A DNA stretch of 59,593 nt from Arthrobacter pascens (GTDB lineage Bacteria; Actinomycetota; Actinomycetes; Actinomycetales; Micrococcaceae). The notes beneath the pieces are model-generated. The model searched no databases and had not been told where the DNA came from. It was given only the letters and a program-made list of their open reading frames with translations. Of the stretch, positions 8,722-17,453 are shown in pieces (position 1 is the stretch's first letter; every line of letters starts with the position of its first letter). The DNA is taken from assembly GCF_017052465.1 (NCBI RefSeq), contig NZ_JAFHKT010000109.1:1-59593 (forward strand), written 5' to 3'. The position numbers and the translations under genes were made by a program.

Positions 8722-9750
8722 ATGCCTCAATCTGCTTCCGAGAACAGCGGTCATCTGCGACGATATGCGGTGCCGGAGGGGCTTAGTCCCGAACAAAGGT
8801 TCGAACATTGGCGAACGTGGTACGGCAGTGCTGTCGAGACTCCGATGCGGTTGGAAAAGTTGGCACATGCTGCTCCCGTGCCTTTCACCCCTTCGGCCAT
8901 TAGTCTTGCCGGGCCAGGTTTCAGCCTCATAGAAATGGTCAACGCTCCGGCTTTGGGCTCGTGGGCGCCGAATCCTGACACCAGGGATCTGCGACTGGCC
9001 TACTTCAGGAAAGCGCCCGCCCTAATTCTCGCTCTCAACGGCGTGCCTGAGCCAGTATCACCGGGCGCCGTCAGGTTCATCGATACCTCGCTGGGCGGCA
9101 GTTTCGATGCGCCCGAGGGCTTTCACGCCTTGCAGCTCAACATCGACCGCAGCAGCCTGAATGTGAGCGAGGCCCAACTGCGCTCCCTGCTTCGCCTGCC
9201 TGACCTCGCAAAGCATCCGATTGTGGGCACTTTCGTGATCCCTGCGATGTTGAGTTGGAAACGGTCGGGCATCGACCGGGAGGCATCGGGAACCGGAGAC
9301 ATTCTCCGATCCGTGATGGCGACCCTAGTGGGTTCCCTGCTTGAAACGCCGGTCGGCGATGAGGCGCAGAAACCGGCCCTAAGTCGGGCGGTGAAGAAAT
9401 ACCTTGATGCCAACTATGACAACGCCGATCTGGACGTGGCAACGGTCGCCGAACGGTTCAATCTCTCCCGTCGCACTCTGTTCTACTTTTTCGAGAATGA
9501 AGAGCTCCACCTGGGTGAGCGCATACGCGCCTTAAGAACGCGCAGAGCGCTGGAGCTCCTCCTTCAGGCCGACGGTCAAAAGATAACCTACTCAGAAATT
9601 GCGGCATCGTGCGGATTCACCAACATTCAAAGCATGCGCCGTGCGGTGAAAGAGTTTACCGGGATGAATGTAAGGGAGATCCATCGATCTGAGACCGACG
9701 TTCGTGTCGCCCTGCAACAACTGCGCGAGTCACTGAACCCTAACGCCTGA
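8722..9750 (+). CDS. AraC family transcriptional regulator
   Basis: A 342-residue regulator. The C-terminal third carries the two helix-turn-helix segments of the AraC family: DVATVAERFNLSRRTLFYFF, then ITYSEIAASCGFTNIQSMRR, followed by EFTGMNVREI. The N-terminal 230 residues are of the AraC-binding-like type (FEHWRTWYGSAVETPMRLE), as in regulators of aromatic and amine catabolism. A longer frame begins at 8671, but AAAGGAGG just before 8722 fixes the shorter start. No adjacent same-strand structural gene is evident, so its target is unknown. Confidence 0.85.
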   Translation: MPQSASENSGHLRRYAVPEGLSPEQRFEHWRTWYGSAVETPMRLEKLAHAAPVPFTPSAISLAGPGFSLIEMVNAPALGSWAPNPDTRDLRLAYFRKAPALILALNGVPEPVSPGAVRFIDTSLGGSFDAPEGFHALQLNIDRSSLNVSEAQLRSLLRLPDLAKHPIVGTFVIPAMLSWKRSGIDREASGTGDILRSVMATLVGSLLETPVGDEAQKPALSRAVKKYLDANYDNADLDVATVAERFNLSRRTLFYFFENEELHLGERIRALRTRRALELLLQADGQKITYSEIAASCGFTNIQSMRRAVKEFTGMNVREIHRSETDVRVALQQLRESLNPNA

Positions 9751-9963
9751 TCGTGCTGAATAGTCAACATCCCCAGCACTCGTCAGAGCCTGCTCATGGG
9801 TCGTTGAAGAGCAGACTCAGAGACGCATGTACATGGGCCGCGCGGCCGAGTTTGGACACATATCACGGATCAACCAAACCAGGACAGCCCGGAAGAAAGT
9901 CCGGATCCCACACCACCTGCACTCTGTCCTGTACCGCCGTCGTCCTCTGTCCGGTTCTTGTTC

Positions 9964-10446
9964 CTACTGGTCGGACGGCGGGTCCGTACCGGCCGCTGAC
10001 ACAAGCGGTCCCAGCATCAGACTTCCTGGGGTGAACTCCTCACCGCATTCCGCACACGACACCACCGGTTTCAGGTCGGCCCCGCAACTGTGCCGGTAGG
10101 AGGCACGGGGTGTCTCGTCGCGCATCCATGTACTGCTCCACGCTGCGAGTGAAATGAGGATGGGCGCGACTTCGGCCCCGGAAGTTGTGAGGTGGTACTC
10201 GTAGCGCGGGGGGCGCTCGGAGTACTGGACGCGCTCGATCACGCCTTGGTTTTCGAGTGTGCGCAGTCGGCCCACCAGGATGTCGCGGGACGCGCCGGTA
10301 TTACGCGCGATCTGATCGAACCGGTGAACGCCCAAGGACATCTCGCGAAGCGCCAGCAGCGCCCACCGCTCCCCGAGCACGTCGAGCCCCGCCGCGATGA
10401 AACACGCCCTGGGCGCATCTACTGCCTTGTCGGTCGGCCGATTCAT
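9964..10446 (-). CDS. HxlR family winged-helix transcriptional regulator
   Basis: A 160-residue HxlR-type regulator. The family pattern is clear: CFIAAGLDVLGERWALLALR, then GVHRFDQIARNTGASRDILV, and the wing RPPRYEYHLTTSG. After the HTH there is a short extension with four cysteines (SCGADLKPVVSCAECGEEF contains three of them closely spaced), which could bind zinc or sense redox or electrophiles. AGGTG lies four bases upstream of the ATG. It is divergent from the SDR - thioesterase - TDT operon, with about 125 bases between, and is the obvious regulator of that operon. Confidence 0.88.
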   Translation of the reverse strand: MNRPTDKAVDAPRACFIAAGLDVLGERWALLALREMSLGVHRFDQIARNTGASRDILVGRLRTLENQGVIERVQYSERPPRYEYHLTTSGAEVAPILISLAAWSSTWMRDETPRASYRHSCGADLKPVVSCAECGEEFTPGSLMLGPLVSAAGTDPPSDQ

Positions 10447-10472
10447 CGTTCACCTGCTTTCGGTACTTTCTT

Positions 10473-10517
10473 CAAGTATACAAGTCAGTTGGAAAATCAA
10501 ACTCACTCGGCTACTCT
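10473..10517. promoter_or_regulatory. Divergent promoter region of HxlR and the SDR operon
   Basis: On the plus strand TTGGAA (10489-10494) and TACTCT (10512-10517) are spaced by 17 bases and precede the SDR gene. On the minus strand TATACT (10480-10475) lies upstream of hxlR. Between and overlapping them is a direct repeat CAAGT-ATA-CAAGT (10473-10485), a plausible HxlR site that could control both directions. Confidence 0.4.
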
Positions 10518-10572
10518 GATGCTCTGAGGTCGCGACTACCCCGTCGCCGCCTATCTGAGATCAGGAGAATCC

Positions 10573-11289
10573 ATGCCACTGCTATCTGGCGCCGTCGTCC
10601 TCGTTACCGGTGCAAATGGAGGCCTGGGCCGCGAGCTCGTGGAACAGGCCCTCGCCCGGGGTGCTGCGAAGGTGTACGCGACGGCCCGCCGCCCGCAAGA
10701 GTGGAACGACTCCCGGGTCGTCTCCCTCGCCCTCGATGTCACCAACGTTGACTCGATCCGGGCCGCCGTTACCCAGGCCCAGGACGTCACTGTTCTGATT
10801 AACAACGCCGGCATGAGCGTCGAATCGGACACGTTCTTGGCACTCCCCGACGAGAAGATCCGTGAGGTCATGGAGACCAACTTCTTCGGACCGGTCGCCT
10901 TGACCAGGGCATTCGCACCGGTGCTCGCCGCCAGCGGCACATCAGCGGTCCTCAACATCCACTCGGTGCTCAGCTGGATCGCACTCACCGGTGCCTACAG
11001 TGCATCAAAGGCCGGGCTGTGGTCGGCGACCAACTCCTTCCGCGTGGAACTGGCCCCCCAAGGCACGCAGGTCACGGGTGTTCACGTCGGCTACATGGAC
11101 ACAGCCATGGCCAAGGGCGTGAATGCCCCGAAGACCTCCCCCGAGGAAGTCGCGCGGAAGTCGTTCGATGGGCTCGAACAGGGTGATTACGAGGTCATCG
11201 TGGACGAAATCAGCGCCGGAGTGAAGCGCGGCCTGTCTGGCTCGATCTCGGATCTGTACCCAGTACTGGCAGCCAACACCCCGGTATGA
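10573..11289 (+). CDS. SDR family NAD(P)-dependent oxidoreductase
   Basis: A 238-residue short-chain dehydrogenase. The cofactor motif VTGANGGLGRELV, the NNAG motif (INNAGMSVE), the catalytic serine in NIHSVLSW and the YSASK tetrad residues are all intact. AGGAG is five bases before the ATG. It is first in a three-gene operon with a thioesterase (stop and start overlap) and a TDT transporter, divergent from the HxlR regulator. The substrate is unknown. A broken paralogue with matching segments such as HVGYIDTAMA is found at about 55.9-56.3 kb. Confidence 0.9.
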   Translation: MPLLSGAVVLVTGANGGLGRELVEQALARGAAKVYATARRPQEWNDSRVVSLALDVTNVDSIRAAVTQAQDVTVLINNAGMSVESDTFLALPDEKIREVMETNFFGPVALTRAFAPVLAASGTSAVLNIHSVLSWIALTGAYSASKAGLWSATNSFRVELAPQGTQVTGVHVGYMDTAMAKGVNAPKTSPEEVARKSFDGLEQGDYEVIVDEISAGVKRGLSGSISDLYPVLAANTPV

Positions 11290-11336
11290 CCGCGACAAAC
11301 CCTGAAGACCTGCAGAGCTCTAAGGAGGAAACCCCG

Positions 11337-11861
11337 GTGTCAACCAACAGCTCGGCGCAACGCTCGGCAACCTTCACTTGGATTGATCCGGCAATCGCCC
11401 TCGAACAGCTGCCACGGCTGTCGGGTCTGGACTACTTTTCCGGCCTCCGCGACGGCAGCATTGCGCCGCCGCCGATCGCTTCCCTCATGAATTTCGATCT
11501 CGTCGATGCGAGGTACGGACACGTCGAGTTCCAGTGCTGGCCGGGAGAAGCGCACTACAACCCCCTCGGAATGGTGCACGGCGGCCTGGCCTGCACGCTC
11601 CTCGACACGGTGCTCGGCTGCGCAGCACACAGTACCTTGGAAGCAGGGATCGGCTACACCTCTATCGACCTGGCGGTCAAGTACCTGCGACCCATCACGC
11701 TTCAGAAAGGTGCTCTGCGCGCAGAGGGGTCAGTCGTAAAAACCGGCCCGCGGGTGATCTTCACCGAAGGCCGTCTCAGCACCGCCGACGGAGAACTCCT
11801 CGCCACCGCCACGAGCACGCTGCTCATCTTCGCCCACCAACCGGGCGCTCTGACAACATGA
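11337..11861 (+). CDS. PaaI family thioesterase (hotdog fold)
   Basis: A 174-residue hotdog-fold thioesterase. The family core is visible: NPLGMVHGGLACTLLDTVLG contains the HGG active-site turn and the following helix with the catalytic acidic residue. I favour the GTG at 11337, which has AAGGAGG nine bases upstream; an ATG at 11286 overlapping the SDR stop (ATGA) is the alternative and would add 17 residues. Family members hydrolyse aromatic or short-chain acyl-CoA. It overlaps the transporter gene by four bases. Confidence 0.85.
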   Translation: MSTNSSAQRSATFTWIDPAIALEQLPRLSGLDYFSGLRDGSIAPPPIASLMNFDLVDARYGHVEFQCWPGEAHYNPLGMVHGGLACTLLDTVLGCAAHSTLEAGIGYTSIDLAVKYLRPITLQKGALRAEGSVVKTGPRVIFTEGRLSTADGELLATATSTLLIFAHQPGALTT

Positions 11862-12895
11862 CTGATACCGGCACCGCCGTTGCCCTGACGCCTGCCGCCC
11901 AGGACCGCGCCTTGCCCCAGGCCCCCCTTTCGGGAATGGCCGCGTTGAGCCGCTTCGGCATTCCCTTGGGGCTTGCCGGCCTTGGCGGCGGCTGGTCCGC
12001 CGCGAGGAGCTCTCTCGGGTCCCCGGTGTGGCCGGAGGAAATCCTCTACGGGGCAGCCAGCTCGCTGTGGCTGATCCTGACCGCCGTCTACGTGTTTCGG
12101 GGCCTTCGCCGGAAAGGAGCATTCCGGGCCGACCTGCGACACGAAGTGGCGGGGCCTTTCGCGTCCTTCATCCCGCTAGTGGGGATCCTGCTTTCGTCCC
12201 ACTACAGCCAGTATCTGCCGCCATGGGGCGCCTGGCTGTGCATGGGTTTCATTGCCGCCCTTGCCAGCGTCGCCGCCCAGCTCCTCGCCCACTGGGTCAC
12301 CGGCGGGGTGTCCATGCAATCCATCCATCCCGGCTACCTGCTGCCCGTCGTGCCCGGATTCTTCGTTGCCAGCATCGGATTCTCAAGCATCCACGCCCGT
12401 GATGCAGCCATGGCCGCGTTTGGCATTGGCGCATTCTTCTGGCTGGTCGTGGGAACCGTCGTCACCGTCCGGGTGATGACCGGCGGCGAGCTGACAGCAG
12501 CCGCCAAGACGGGATTGTCCGCGTACCTGGCTGCGCCTGCAACGGCCAACATTGCCTGGATGCTGTCACATCCAGGACCTGTGGGGGCCGTCCAGCTTGG
12601 TCTAACAGGCGTGCTGGTGATCATGGCACTGACGCAGGTCATGCTCCTCCCCGAGTACCGCAAGCTTCCCTTCACGCAGATGTTTTGGGTGTTCACCTTT
12701 CCCGTTGGTGCCACCGCGAACTATTCCATCCGCTGGCTTGCGACAACCGACCTCCCCGGCCGGGAAATTTACGCATTTACGATTCTCGGCCTCGCAACGG
12801 CCTTCACGTTGGTCATTGCCGCTCGCTCCGTCCTAACAGCCATCGCCCCAAAGTCAGCGAGACTCGCCACACCACAGAGCACAGAAGTGCGGTGA
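11858..12895 (+). CDS. TDT family transporter (tellurite resistance/dicarboxylate, SLAC1-like)
   Basis: A 345-residue membrane protein with about ten hydrophobic spans, starting SRFGIPLGLAGLGGGWSAA, typical of the TDT/SLAC1 group (TehA, Mae1). The pattern HPGYLLPVVPGFFVAS in the middle is characteristic of the family. Its ATG overlaps the thioesterase stop (ATGA). A longer upstream extension of the frame exists but is out of register with the family and lies antiparallel in sense to the thioesterase reading. It may export an organic acid or anion formed by the SDR and thioesterase; the solute is not known. Confidence 0.85.
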   Translation: MTDTGTAVALTPAAQDRALPQAPLSGMAALSRFGIPLGLAGLGGGWSAARSSLGSPVWPEEILYGAASSLWLILTAVYVFRGLRRKGAFRADLRHEVAGPFASFIPLVGILLSSHYSQYLPPWGAWLCMGFIAALASVAAQLLAHWVTGGVSMQSIHPGYLLPVVPGFFVASIGFSSIHARDAAMAAFGIGAFFWLVVGTVVTVRVMTGGELTAAAKTGLSAYLAAPATANIAWMLSHPGPVGAVQLGLTGVLVIMALTQVMLLPEYRKLPFTQMFWVFTFPVGATANYSIRWLATTDLPGREIYAFTILGLATAFTLVIAARSVLTAIAPKSARLATPQSTEVR

Positions 12896-13025
12896 AGCTC
12901 CTGCTTCCTGAAACCGGCCGCCTTTGAAACGGGCAGATGGACCGAAAGTTCCGGGCCGGCGCAGATCTGTTGTGACCGTAAACTTCGGTTGGCGGTTAAA
13001 TCGCGGCCTCACCTGGTTTCCTGGA

Positions 13026-13775
13026 TCAGGTTCCCATTCCCAGGTGTGCTCCTCCTGCCACATCGAGGGACACGCCCGTGATGTAGCGGTTCTTTGGGTC
13101 GGCAAGGAAAAGGATCGCGCGGGCGACTTCGTCCGGTTCGGCGAACCGGCGCATGGGAAGTTGCGCGGCGCGCTTGGCCCGGTTGGCGGTTGCGTCCGGT
13201 CCTGAGTCTTTTGCGAACTGTGCCCACATGGGAGTGTTTACTGGGCCTGGCGCGATGGCGTTGACCGATATGCCGTTGGGGCCGAGCAGCTCGGCGAAGG
13301 ACCACATGATGTGAAGTACTGCGAGTTTGCTTGCGTTGTAGGGCAAGTAGTTGAGGCGGGCTTCTTTGGCTGCAACGGAGGAGAGGATCACGATGGCACC
13401 TGGAGTTCCGGTCCCAATCATTGATTGTGCGGTTTCCCGGACCATGGAGAACGTGCCGGAGCCGTTGATCCGCATGATGAAATCGAATTCTTCGGTCGTT
13501 GTTTTCATGATGTCCGGCGTGGTGCCCAGGACTCCAGCTGCGTGGACGAGAGCGTCGATGCGCCCGTACCTGGTTGTGATGTCACGGACGACTGCGGCGC
13601 ATTGTTCTTCGGAGGTGATGTCGAGCGGGAAGAAGCCGGCCAGACCCTGGCCCTCCTTCGGGGCGCGGTCGGCACCTATGACGAGGGCCCCTTCGGCTGT
13701 GAGTGCGTCGACGACTGCATCGCCGATTCCGCCGCTTGATCCGGTTACCAGAACGACTTGGTCTTTAAGGCTCAT
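13026..13775 (-). CDS. SDR family NAD(P)-dependent oxidoreductase
   Basis: A 249-residue classical short-chain dehydrogenase: cofactor motif VTGSSGGIGDAV, HAAG in place of NNAG, catalytic serine in ILSSVAAKEA, YNASK, and the PG loop IAPGPVNTPMW. The C-terminal ITGVSLDVAGGAHLG is typical of the 3-oxoacyl-ACP reductase-like/sugar dehydrogenase group. It lies 219 bases downstream of the six-gene LacI-linked series and on the same strand, so it may be the last gene of that operon or have its own promoter. Likely a sugar or polyol dehydrogenase by context. Confidence 0.87.
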   Translation of the reverse strand: MSLKDQVVLVTGSSGGIGDAVVDALTAEGALVIGADRAPKEGQGLAGFFPLDITSEEQCAAVVRDITTRYGRIDALVHAAGVLGTTPDIMKTTTEEFDFIMRINGSGTFSMVRETAQSMIGTGTPGAIVILSSVAAKEARLNYLPYNASKLAVLHIMWSFAELLGPNGISVNAIAPGPVNTPMWAQFAKDSGPDATANRAKRAAQLPMRRFAEPDEVARAILFLADPKNRYITGVSLDVAGGAHLGMGT

Positions 13776-13994
13776 CTAATAACTCCGCTTGTCCGTTGCT
13801 GCCCTGCGGTTGGCTGGTGGGCTGCTCTTATCATCTTTCTAGGTCCTTACTTGAGGTGTTTTCAAAGGGTGTGCCATCGCTCCGGGCGCGGCTGCTTCAG
13901 TGGGTGTCGCTCCCTGCCCTGACCTGCTGCTGCCCTGTCGAAGCCCGGGTTGTCTGCCATCCCCGGTCCAGTGTGGAGCACGTGCCCGTGCTGA

Positions 13995-14990
13995 TTAGCT
14001 GTTGCCGCTCGTGGCGTGGCTTGCCCATTGCCGGCCTTCTTGTTCTTCTGCGGGCAGTCCGGAAGCGGCGAGGATCCGGTCGAGCAGCCGCTGGGTGTGG
14101 ACAGCTTCGCGGCCGGAGGTGAGCGGCTCTGCCCTGTCCGCGACCCGGTCCAGGAAGTGGTGGACGGCCGCCGAGAACCCAAGTGTTTCGGTGGCAGTCG
14201 CCCAGCCGTAAGCCTCCGCGCTCAGCTCCCGTGACGTGGTGACTCCCCTGACAGTGGTCGACACTGTTTCGGGTGCGCGAACCTCCACGGTCTTACCGTC
14301 ACCGTAGGCGTCCAGTTTCTCATTCCAGGCACCAGCTGTCCGGGCAGCCATGAGCACTCCGGTGTTGCCGGTGCTGAAACGGATCAGGGCTGCGACGCCG
14401 TCTTCTTCCCAAGGGTCATCACCGGCGGCGTGTGCGGCCACGTCCACGGGTTCGCCGCCGCAGTACCAGCGGAGCAGGTCGACCATGTGAATGGCGTTCT
14501 CGAACGTTGCGCGGTACTCCGATCCGGGGCGGTTCTTTTGCGCGACGCAGAAGGTAGCGCCTTTCGTGCCGAACAGCTCACGGCCGGCGGTGTAGACGGG
14601 TGCATAGCGGCGGTTGAAGTCGACCATCAGGATGCGGCCGCGCTCGTCGGCCAGGTCCGCCAAACGTTCTGCCTCCTCGGTGGCCGGGGCCAGGGGCTTT
14701 TCGCAGAACACGTCGACGTCATTGTTAAGGCACAGTTGGACAGCGTGGGCGTGTTCGGACCGGGGCGTGAGGACGAAGACGGCGTCCAGATCCCGAGCAT
14801 CCAGCATGTCCTCCACCGACCGGTAGGCGGCGCCGAAACCCCAGCGCCGGACCAGGCTGCCCGGGTCCTCGCGGCGGGACACCAGGGCTGCCAACTCGAC
14901 ATCATCGCGCTGGACGAGTGTGGGCAGTTGGGCGATGGTGGCGATATTGCCTGCGCCGATGACGCCGACGCGGAGGCGCTGCCCGTTCAT
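13995..14990 (-). CDS. Gfo/Idh/MocA family oxidoreductase
   Basis: A 331-residue dehydrogenase with Rossmann motif GVIGAGNIATIAQLPTL and the catalytic CEKPLAPATEEA segment at about residue 95. The start overlaps the stop of the upstream isomerase gene (ATGA), so translation is coupled. It probably oxidises a hydroxyl of a cyclitol, glucoside or sugar acid using NAD(P). It is distinct in sequence from the other two Gfo/Idh proteins of this window (5755-6888 and 17446-18426). Confidence 0.88.
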   Translation of the reverse strand: MNGQRLRVGVIGAGNIATIAQLPTLVQRDDVELAALVSRREDPGSLVRRWGFGAAYRSVEDMLDARDLDAVFVLTPRSEHAHAVQLCLNNDVDVFCEKPLAPATEEAERLADLADERGRILMVDFNRRYAPVYTAGRELFGTKGATFCVAQKNRPGSEYRATFENAIHMVDLLRWYCGGEPVDVAAHAAGDDPWEEDGVAALIRFSTGNTGVLMAARTAGAWNEKLDAYGDGKTVEVRAPETVSTTVRGVTTSRELSAEAYGWATATETLGFSAAVHHFLDRVADRAEPLTSGREAVHTQRLLDRILAASGLPAEEQEGRQWASHATSGNS

Positions 14991-15889
14991 CGGGCGTTCT
15001 CCATTTCAGCGAGATCAGCGAGCATTCCGCGCAGTGCGGCCGCGGATTCCCGGAATCCGTCCTCGGGGGTCGGGAGGTCTTGCGGGTGCCAGCGGTACTC
15101 GTACTCGATGCTCAGCAGGTCATCGTAGCCGTGGCGCAGCAGCGCCGCGAGGATCTGGGGCCAGGGAAGGACGCCGGTGCCGATGACACGTGATCGGACG
15201 GCGCGCTCGGACGCGTCGACGCGGGCAGTTTCCGTGGCGCGGAAGGCCGCGTTGGGATCGGTGAACACGAGGTCCTTCACGTGCACGTGACCGATCAGGT
15301 CACCTTGAACGGCAAAGGCCTCCTCGAACGTCTCGTCGTGGGTGAAGGTGAGGTTGGCCTGGTCGTAGAGCACACGGACGGCCGGGTGGGCAACCTCCTG
15401 CACGAGGGCGGCGGTTTCTGCCGCGGTCTGGGTCATGGTGCCGAAGTGGTTCTCCACGCACAGCCGCACGCCGGCCTGTTCCGCCTCGGGTGCCAGGGTC
15501 TGCAGGGCCTCCCGCAGTTTCGCCCATCGCCTGGCATGATCGGAGTCGCCCGGATGCCAGGACCCCGCGTACACGCGCACCCGGTCGGCGCCTAGCATAT
15601 GGGCGGCCTCAATTGCGCCGCGGAATTCGTCGACTCCCCCGCGCCACTCACTCTCGTCCAGGGCATTGATGGCTGTGGTGTAGGGCGTGAGGCCGATAAT
15701 GGGCAGACCCTCACCCTCCGCCGCCTTCAGTGCCTCCAGGGCGGCGCGCCGGTCCCCCTGAGGCAGACCTGAGGTGTAGCCGTCCTGGTAGATGACTTCG
15801 GCGGCATCGAGTCCTGCGGCCCGAAAAAGTTTCAGTGCCTGAGGGACCGTGTGGTCCGGAGTGCCTAGTGTGTGACCTGCAAGCCTCAT
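14987..15889 (-). CDS. Sugar phosphate isomerase/epimerase (IolE/IolI-like TIM barrel)
   Basis: A 300-residue xylose isomerase-like barrel. Strand-end acidic and histidine residues expected to bind metal are seen in RLCVENHFGTMTQT, VLYDQANLTF, IGHVHVKDL and LLSIEYEYRWHP. Start and stop both overlap neighbouring genes by four bases. Proteins of this family act next to Gfo/Idh dehydrogenases as epimerases, isomerases, dehydratases or keto-glycoside lyases; the specific activity is unknown. Confidence 0.87.
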   Translation of the reverse strand: MRLAGHTLGTPDHTVPQALKLFRAAGLDAAEVIYQDGYTSGLPQGDRRAALEALKAAEGEGLPIIGLTPYTTAINALDESEWRGGVDEFRGAIEAAHMLGADRVRVYAGSWHPGDSDHARRWAKLREALQTLAPEAEQAGVRLCVENHFGTMTQTAAETAALVQEVAHPAVRVLYDQANLTFTHDETFEEAFAVQGDLIGHVHVKDLVFTDPNAAFRATETARVDASERAVRSRVIGTGVLPWPQILAALLRHGYDDLLSIEYEYRWHPQDLPTPEDGFRESAAALRGMLADLAEMENAR

Positions 15890-16461
15890 TGTTGATTGTC
15901 CTTCCTGAAGATGTCTTGTGTGGCTGTCCAGTCCGCTGGACCGACGAGCCGGGGTGGGGATGCGACGCGGGATCGGTCGACGATTTCCATCAGCAGCCCC
16001 CAGGGGGTTATGAAGTAGGTCCAGCGGTTGCCGGCCACGCGCGGACTGTCGCCGGCGACTTCCTTGCGCTCCCCGAGCACGCGGACTCCCGGGGTTTCCT
16101 GCAGCACCGCGAGCGCTTCGTCAACGTCGTCCACAACGAAGCACAGGTGGTGCCCGCCCGCGTCGCAGTGCCGCGGCGGGGTTTCCCGCCGCTCAGCGCT
16201 GCTCCATTCGAACAGCTCGATGTTCAGGTTCGGGGGCAGGCGGAGCATGGCGAGGGTGAGCCGGGCATCGGCAGGGACATCGAAGTTGGTGGGCATGAAT
16301 TCTTCGTCGGGTCCGCGGTCGGAGCGGTACAGCTCCTCGGCGCCGAGCACCTCGACGAAGAACCTGATGGCGTCCTCGAGGTTCGGAACTGTCAGGCCGA
16401 CGTGGTCGGTGTGCCGCAACCCGGGCAGCCGCCGAAGGGTTCCTTCGTTGGCCCCGTTCAT
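15886..16461 (-). CDS. VOC family protein (glyoxalase/dioxygenase fold)
   Basis: A 191-residue vicinal-oxygen-chelate protein. The N-terminal module starts GLRHTDHVGLTVPNLEDAIR with the first metal histidine, the second module contains HHLCFVVDDVDEAL, and GNRWTYFITPWGLLMEIV ends with the metal-binding glutamate. It is translationally coupled to both neighbours (ATGA overlaps). In a sugar-catabolic operon it could be an epimerase, isomerase or lyase acting on a keto-sugar rather than a glyoxalase; this is inference. Confidence 0.85.
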   Translation of the reverse strand: MNGANEGTLRRLPGLRHTDHVGLTVPNLEDAIRFFVEVLGAEELYRSDRGPDEEFMPTNFDVPADARLTLAMLRLPPNLNIELFEWSSAERRETPPRHCDAGGHHLCFVVDDVDEALAVLQETPGVRVLGERKEVAGDSPRVAGNRWTYFITPWGLLMEIVDRSRVASPPRLVGPADWTATQDIFRKDNQQ

Positions 16462-17453
16462 TTGCGCGGTCCAGAGGTGGAGGCGCGCACCAGAAGTTCA
16501 GGTTCCAGAACGACGTGGTCCACCGAGCCGTTCAGGTTCTGCTTTTCTGCCAGTTCGATTGCGATGTTTCCCATGTCTGCGATGGGCTGCCGCACCGTGG
16601 TCAGGGGCGGGTTGAACCGGGCCCCCAGAGCGAGCCCGTCGAAGCCCATGACCGATACGTCCTCCGGTACGCGGATGCCGCTTTGGCCCAGGGCCGAGAC
16701 CACGGCGAAGGCGACCATGTCATTGGCGGCGATAATCGCGGTCGGTGGATTCTCCATCTCCAGGTAGTGTTTGGCCGCGCGTGCCCCTGCGTCCGGATCG
16801 GAGCCGCTGTCGAGCACAAGGGGCGTGCTGTTGCCTTCCGACGACAGCTCCAGATAGGCGTCCATCCGGTCCTGGGCGGTGTGGGTTCCGGAGATACCGG
16901 AAACGTAGCCGATCGAGGTGTGCCCCAAGGAACGCAGGTGTTCCAGAGCGAGCGTTATTCCGCGGCGGCTGTCGACGGTGACCGTTGGAACCGAGGCGTC
17001 GTCTTCCACGCGGTCGATAACCACCACCTTGTGGCCGAAATCGAAGCGTTTCAGGGCGTCGGTGTCGACCTTCGTCGAGGGCGCGACGATGCCGAAGGGC
17101 GCGTACATGGCCTGCATCGCGGTGAAGTACCCCTCCGTCTTGGCAGGGTCTCCGTTCGTGACGCAGAGCAGCAGCTGGTATCCGCGGTCATCGGCCGCCT
17201 GGGTCATGGTCTTGGCAAGTTCGGCAAAGAACGGGTTGGTAATGTCAGGCACGATCAGCGGGACGAAGGTGCTGGTCTTTCGGCGCAGCGCCTGGGCGAG
17301 TGGACTCATCGTGTAACCGAGCCCCTCGGCGACGCGGAGGATGTGTTCGCGGGTTTCGCTTTTCACCGCTTCCGGCCGGGAGAATGCCCGGGAAACCGTG
17401 GACCGGTGCACGCCGGCCGCCTTCGCAACAACATCGATACTCAGGTCAGCCAT
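16458..17453 (-). CDS. LacI family transcriptional regulator
   Basis: A 331-residue LacI repressor. The N-terminal HTH reads IDVVAKAAGVHRSTVSRAFS, the hinge helix SPLAQALRRK, and the periplasmic-binding-like effector domain follows (FVPLIVPDITNPFFAELAKT). The inner ATG was chosen because GAGGAGAAG lies just before it; the frame opens nine codons earlier. It overlaps the end of the upstream Gfo/Idh gene by eight bases. It is probably autoregulated through the two 14-bp operators at 18474-18500 and also acts on the three copies in front of the MFS gene at 20190-20243. Confidence 0.9.
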   Translation of the reverse strand: MADLSIDVVAKAAGVHRSTVSRAFSRPEAVKSETREHILRVAEGLGYTMSPLAQALRRKTSTFVPLIVPDITNPFFAELAKTMTQAADDRGYQLLLCVTNGDPAKTEGYFTAMQAMYAPFGIVAPSTKVDTDALKRFDFGHKVVVIDRVEDDASVPTVTVDSRRGITLALEHLRSLGHTSIGYVSGISGTHTAQDRMDAYLELSSEGNSTPLVLDSGSDPDAGARAAKHYLEMENPPTAIIAANDMVAFAVVSALGQSGIRVPEDVSVMGFDGLALGARFNPPLTTVRQPIADMGNIAIELAEKQNLNGSVDHVVLEPELLVRASTSGPRK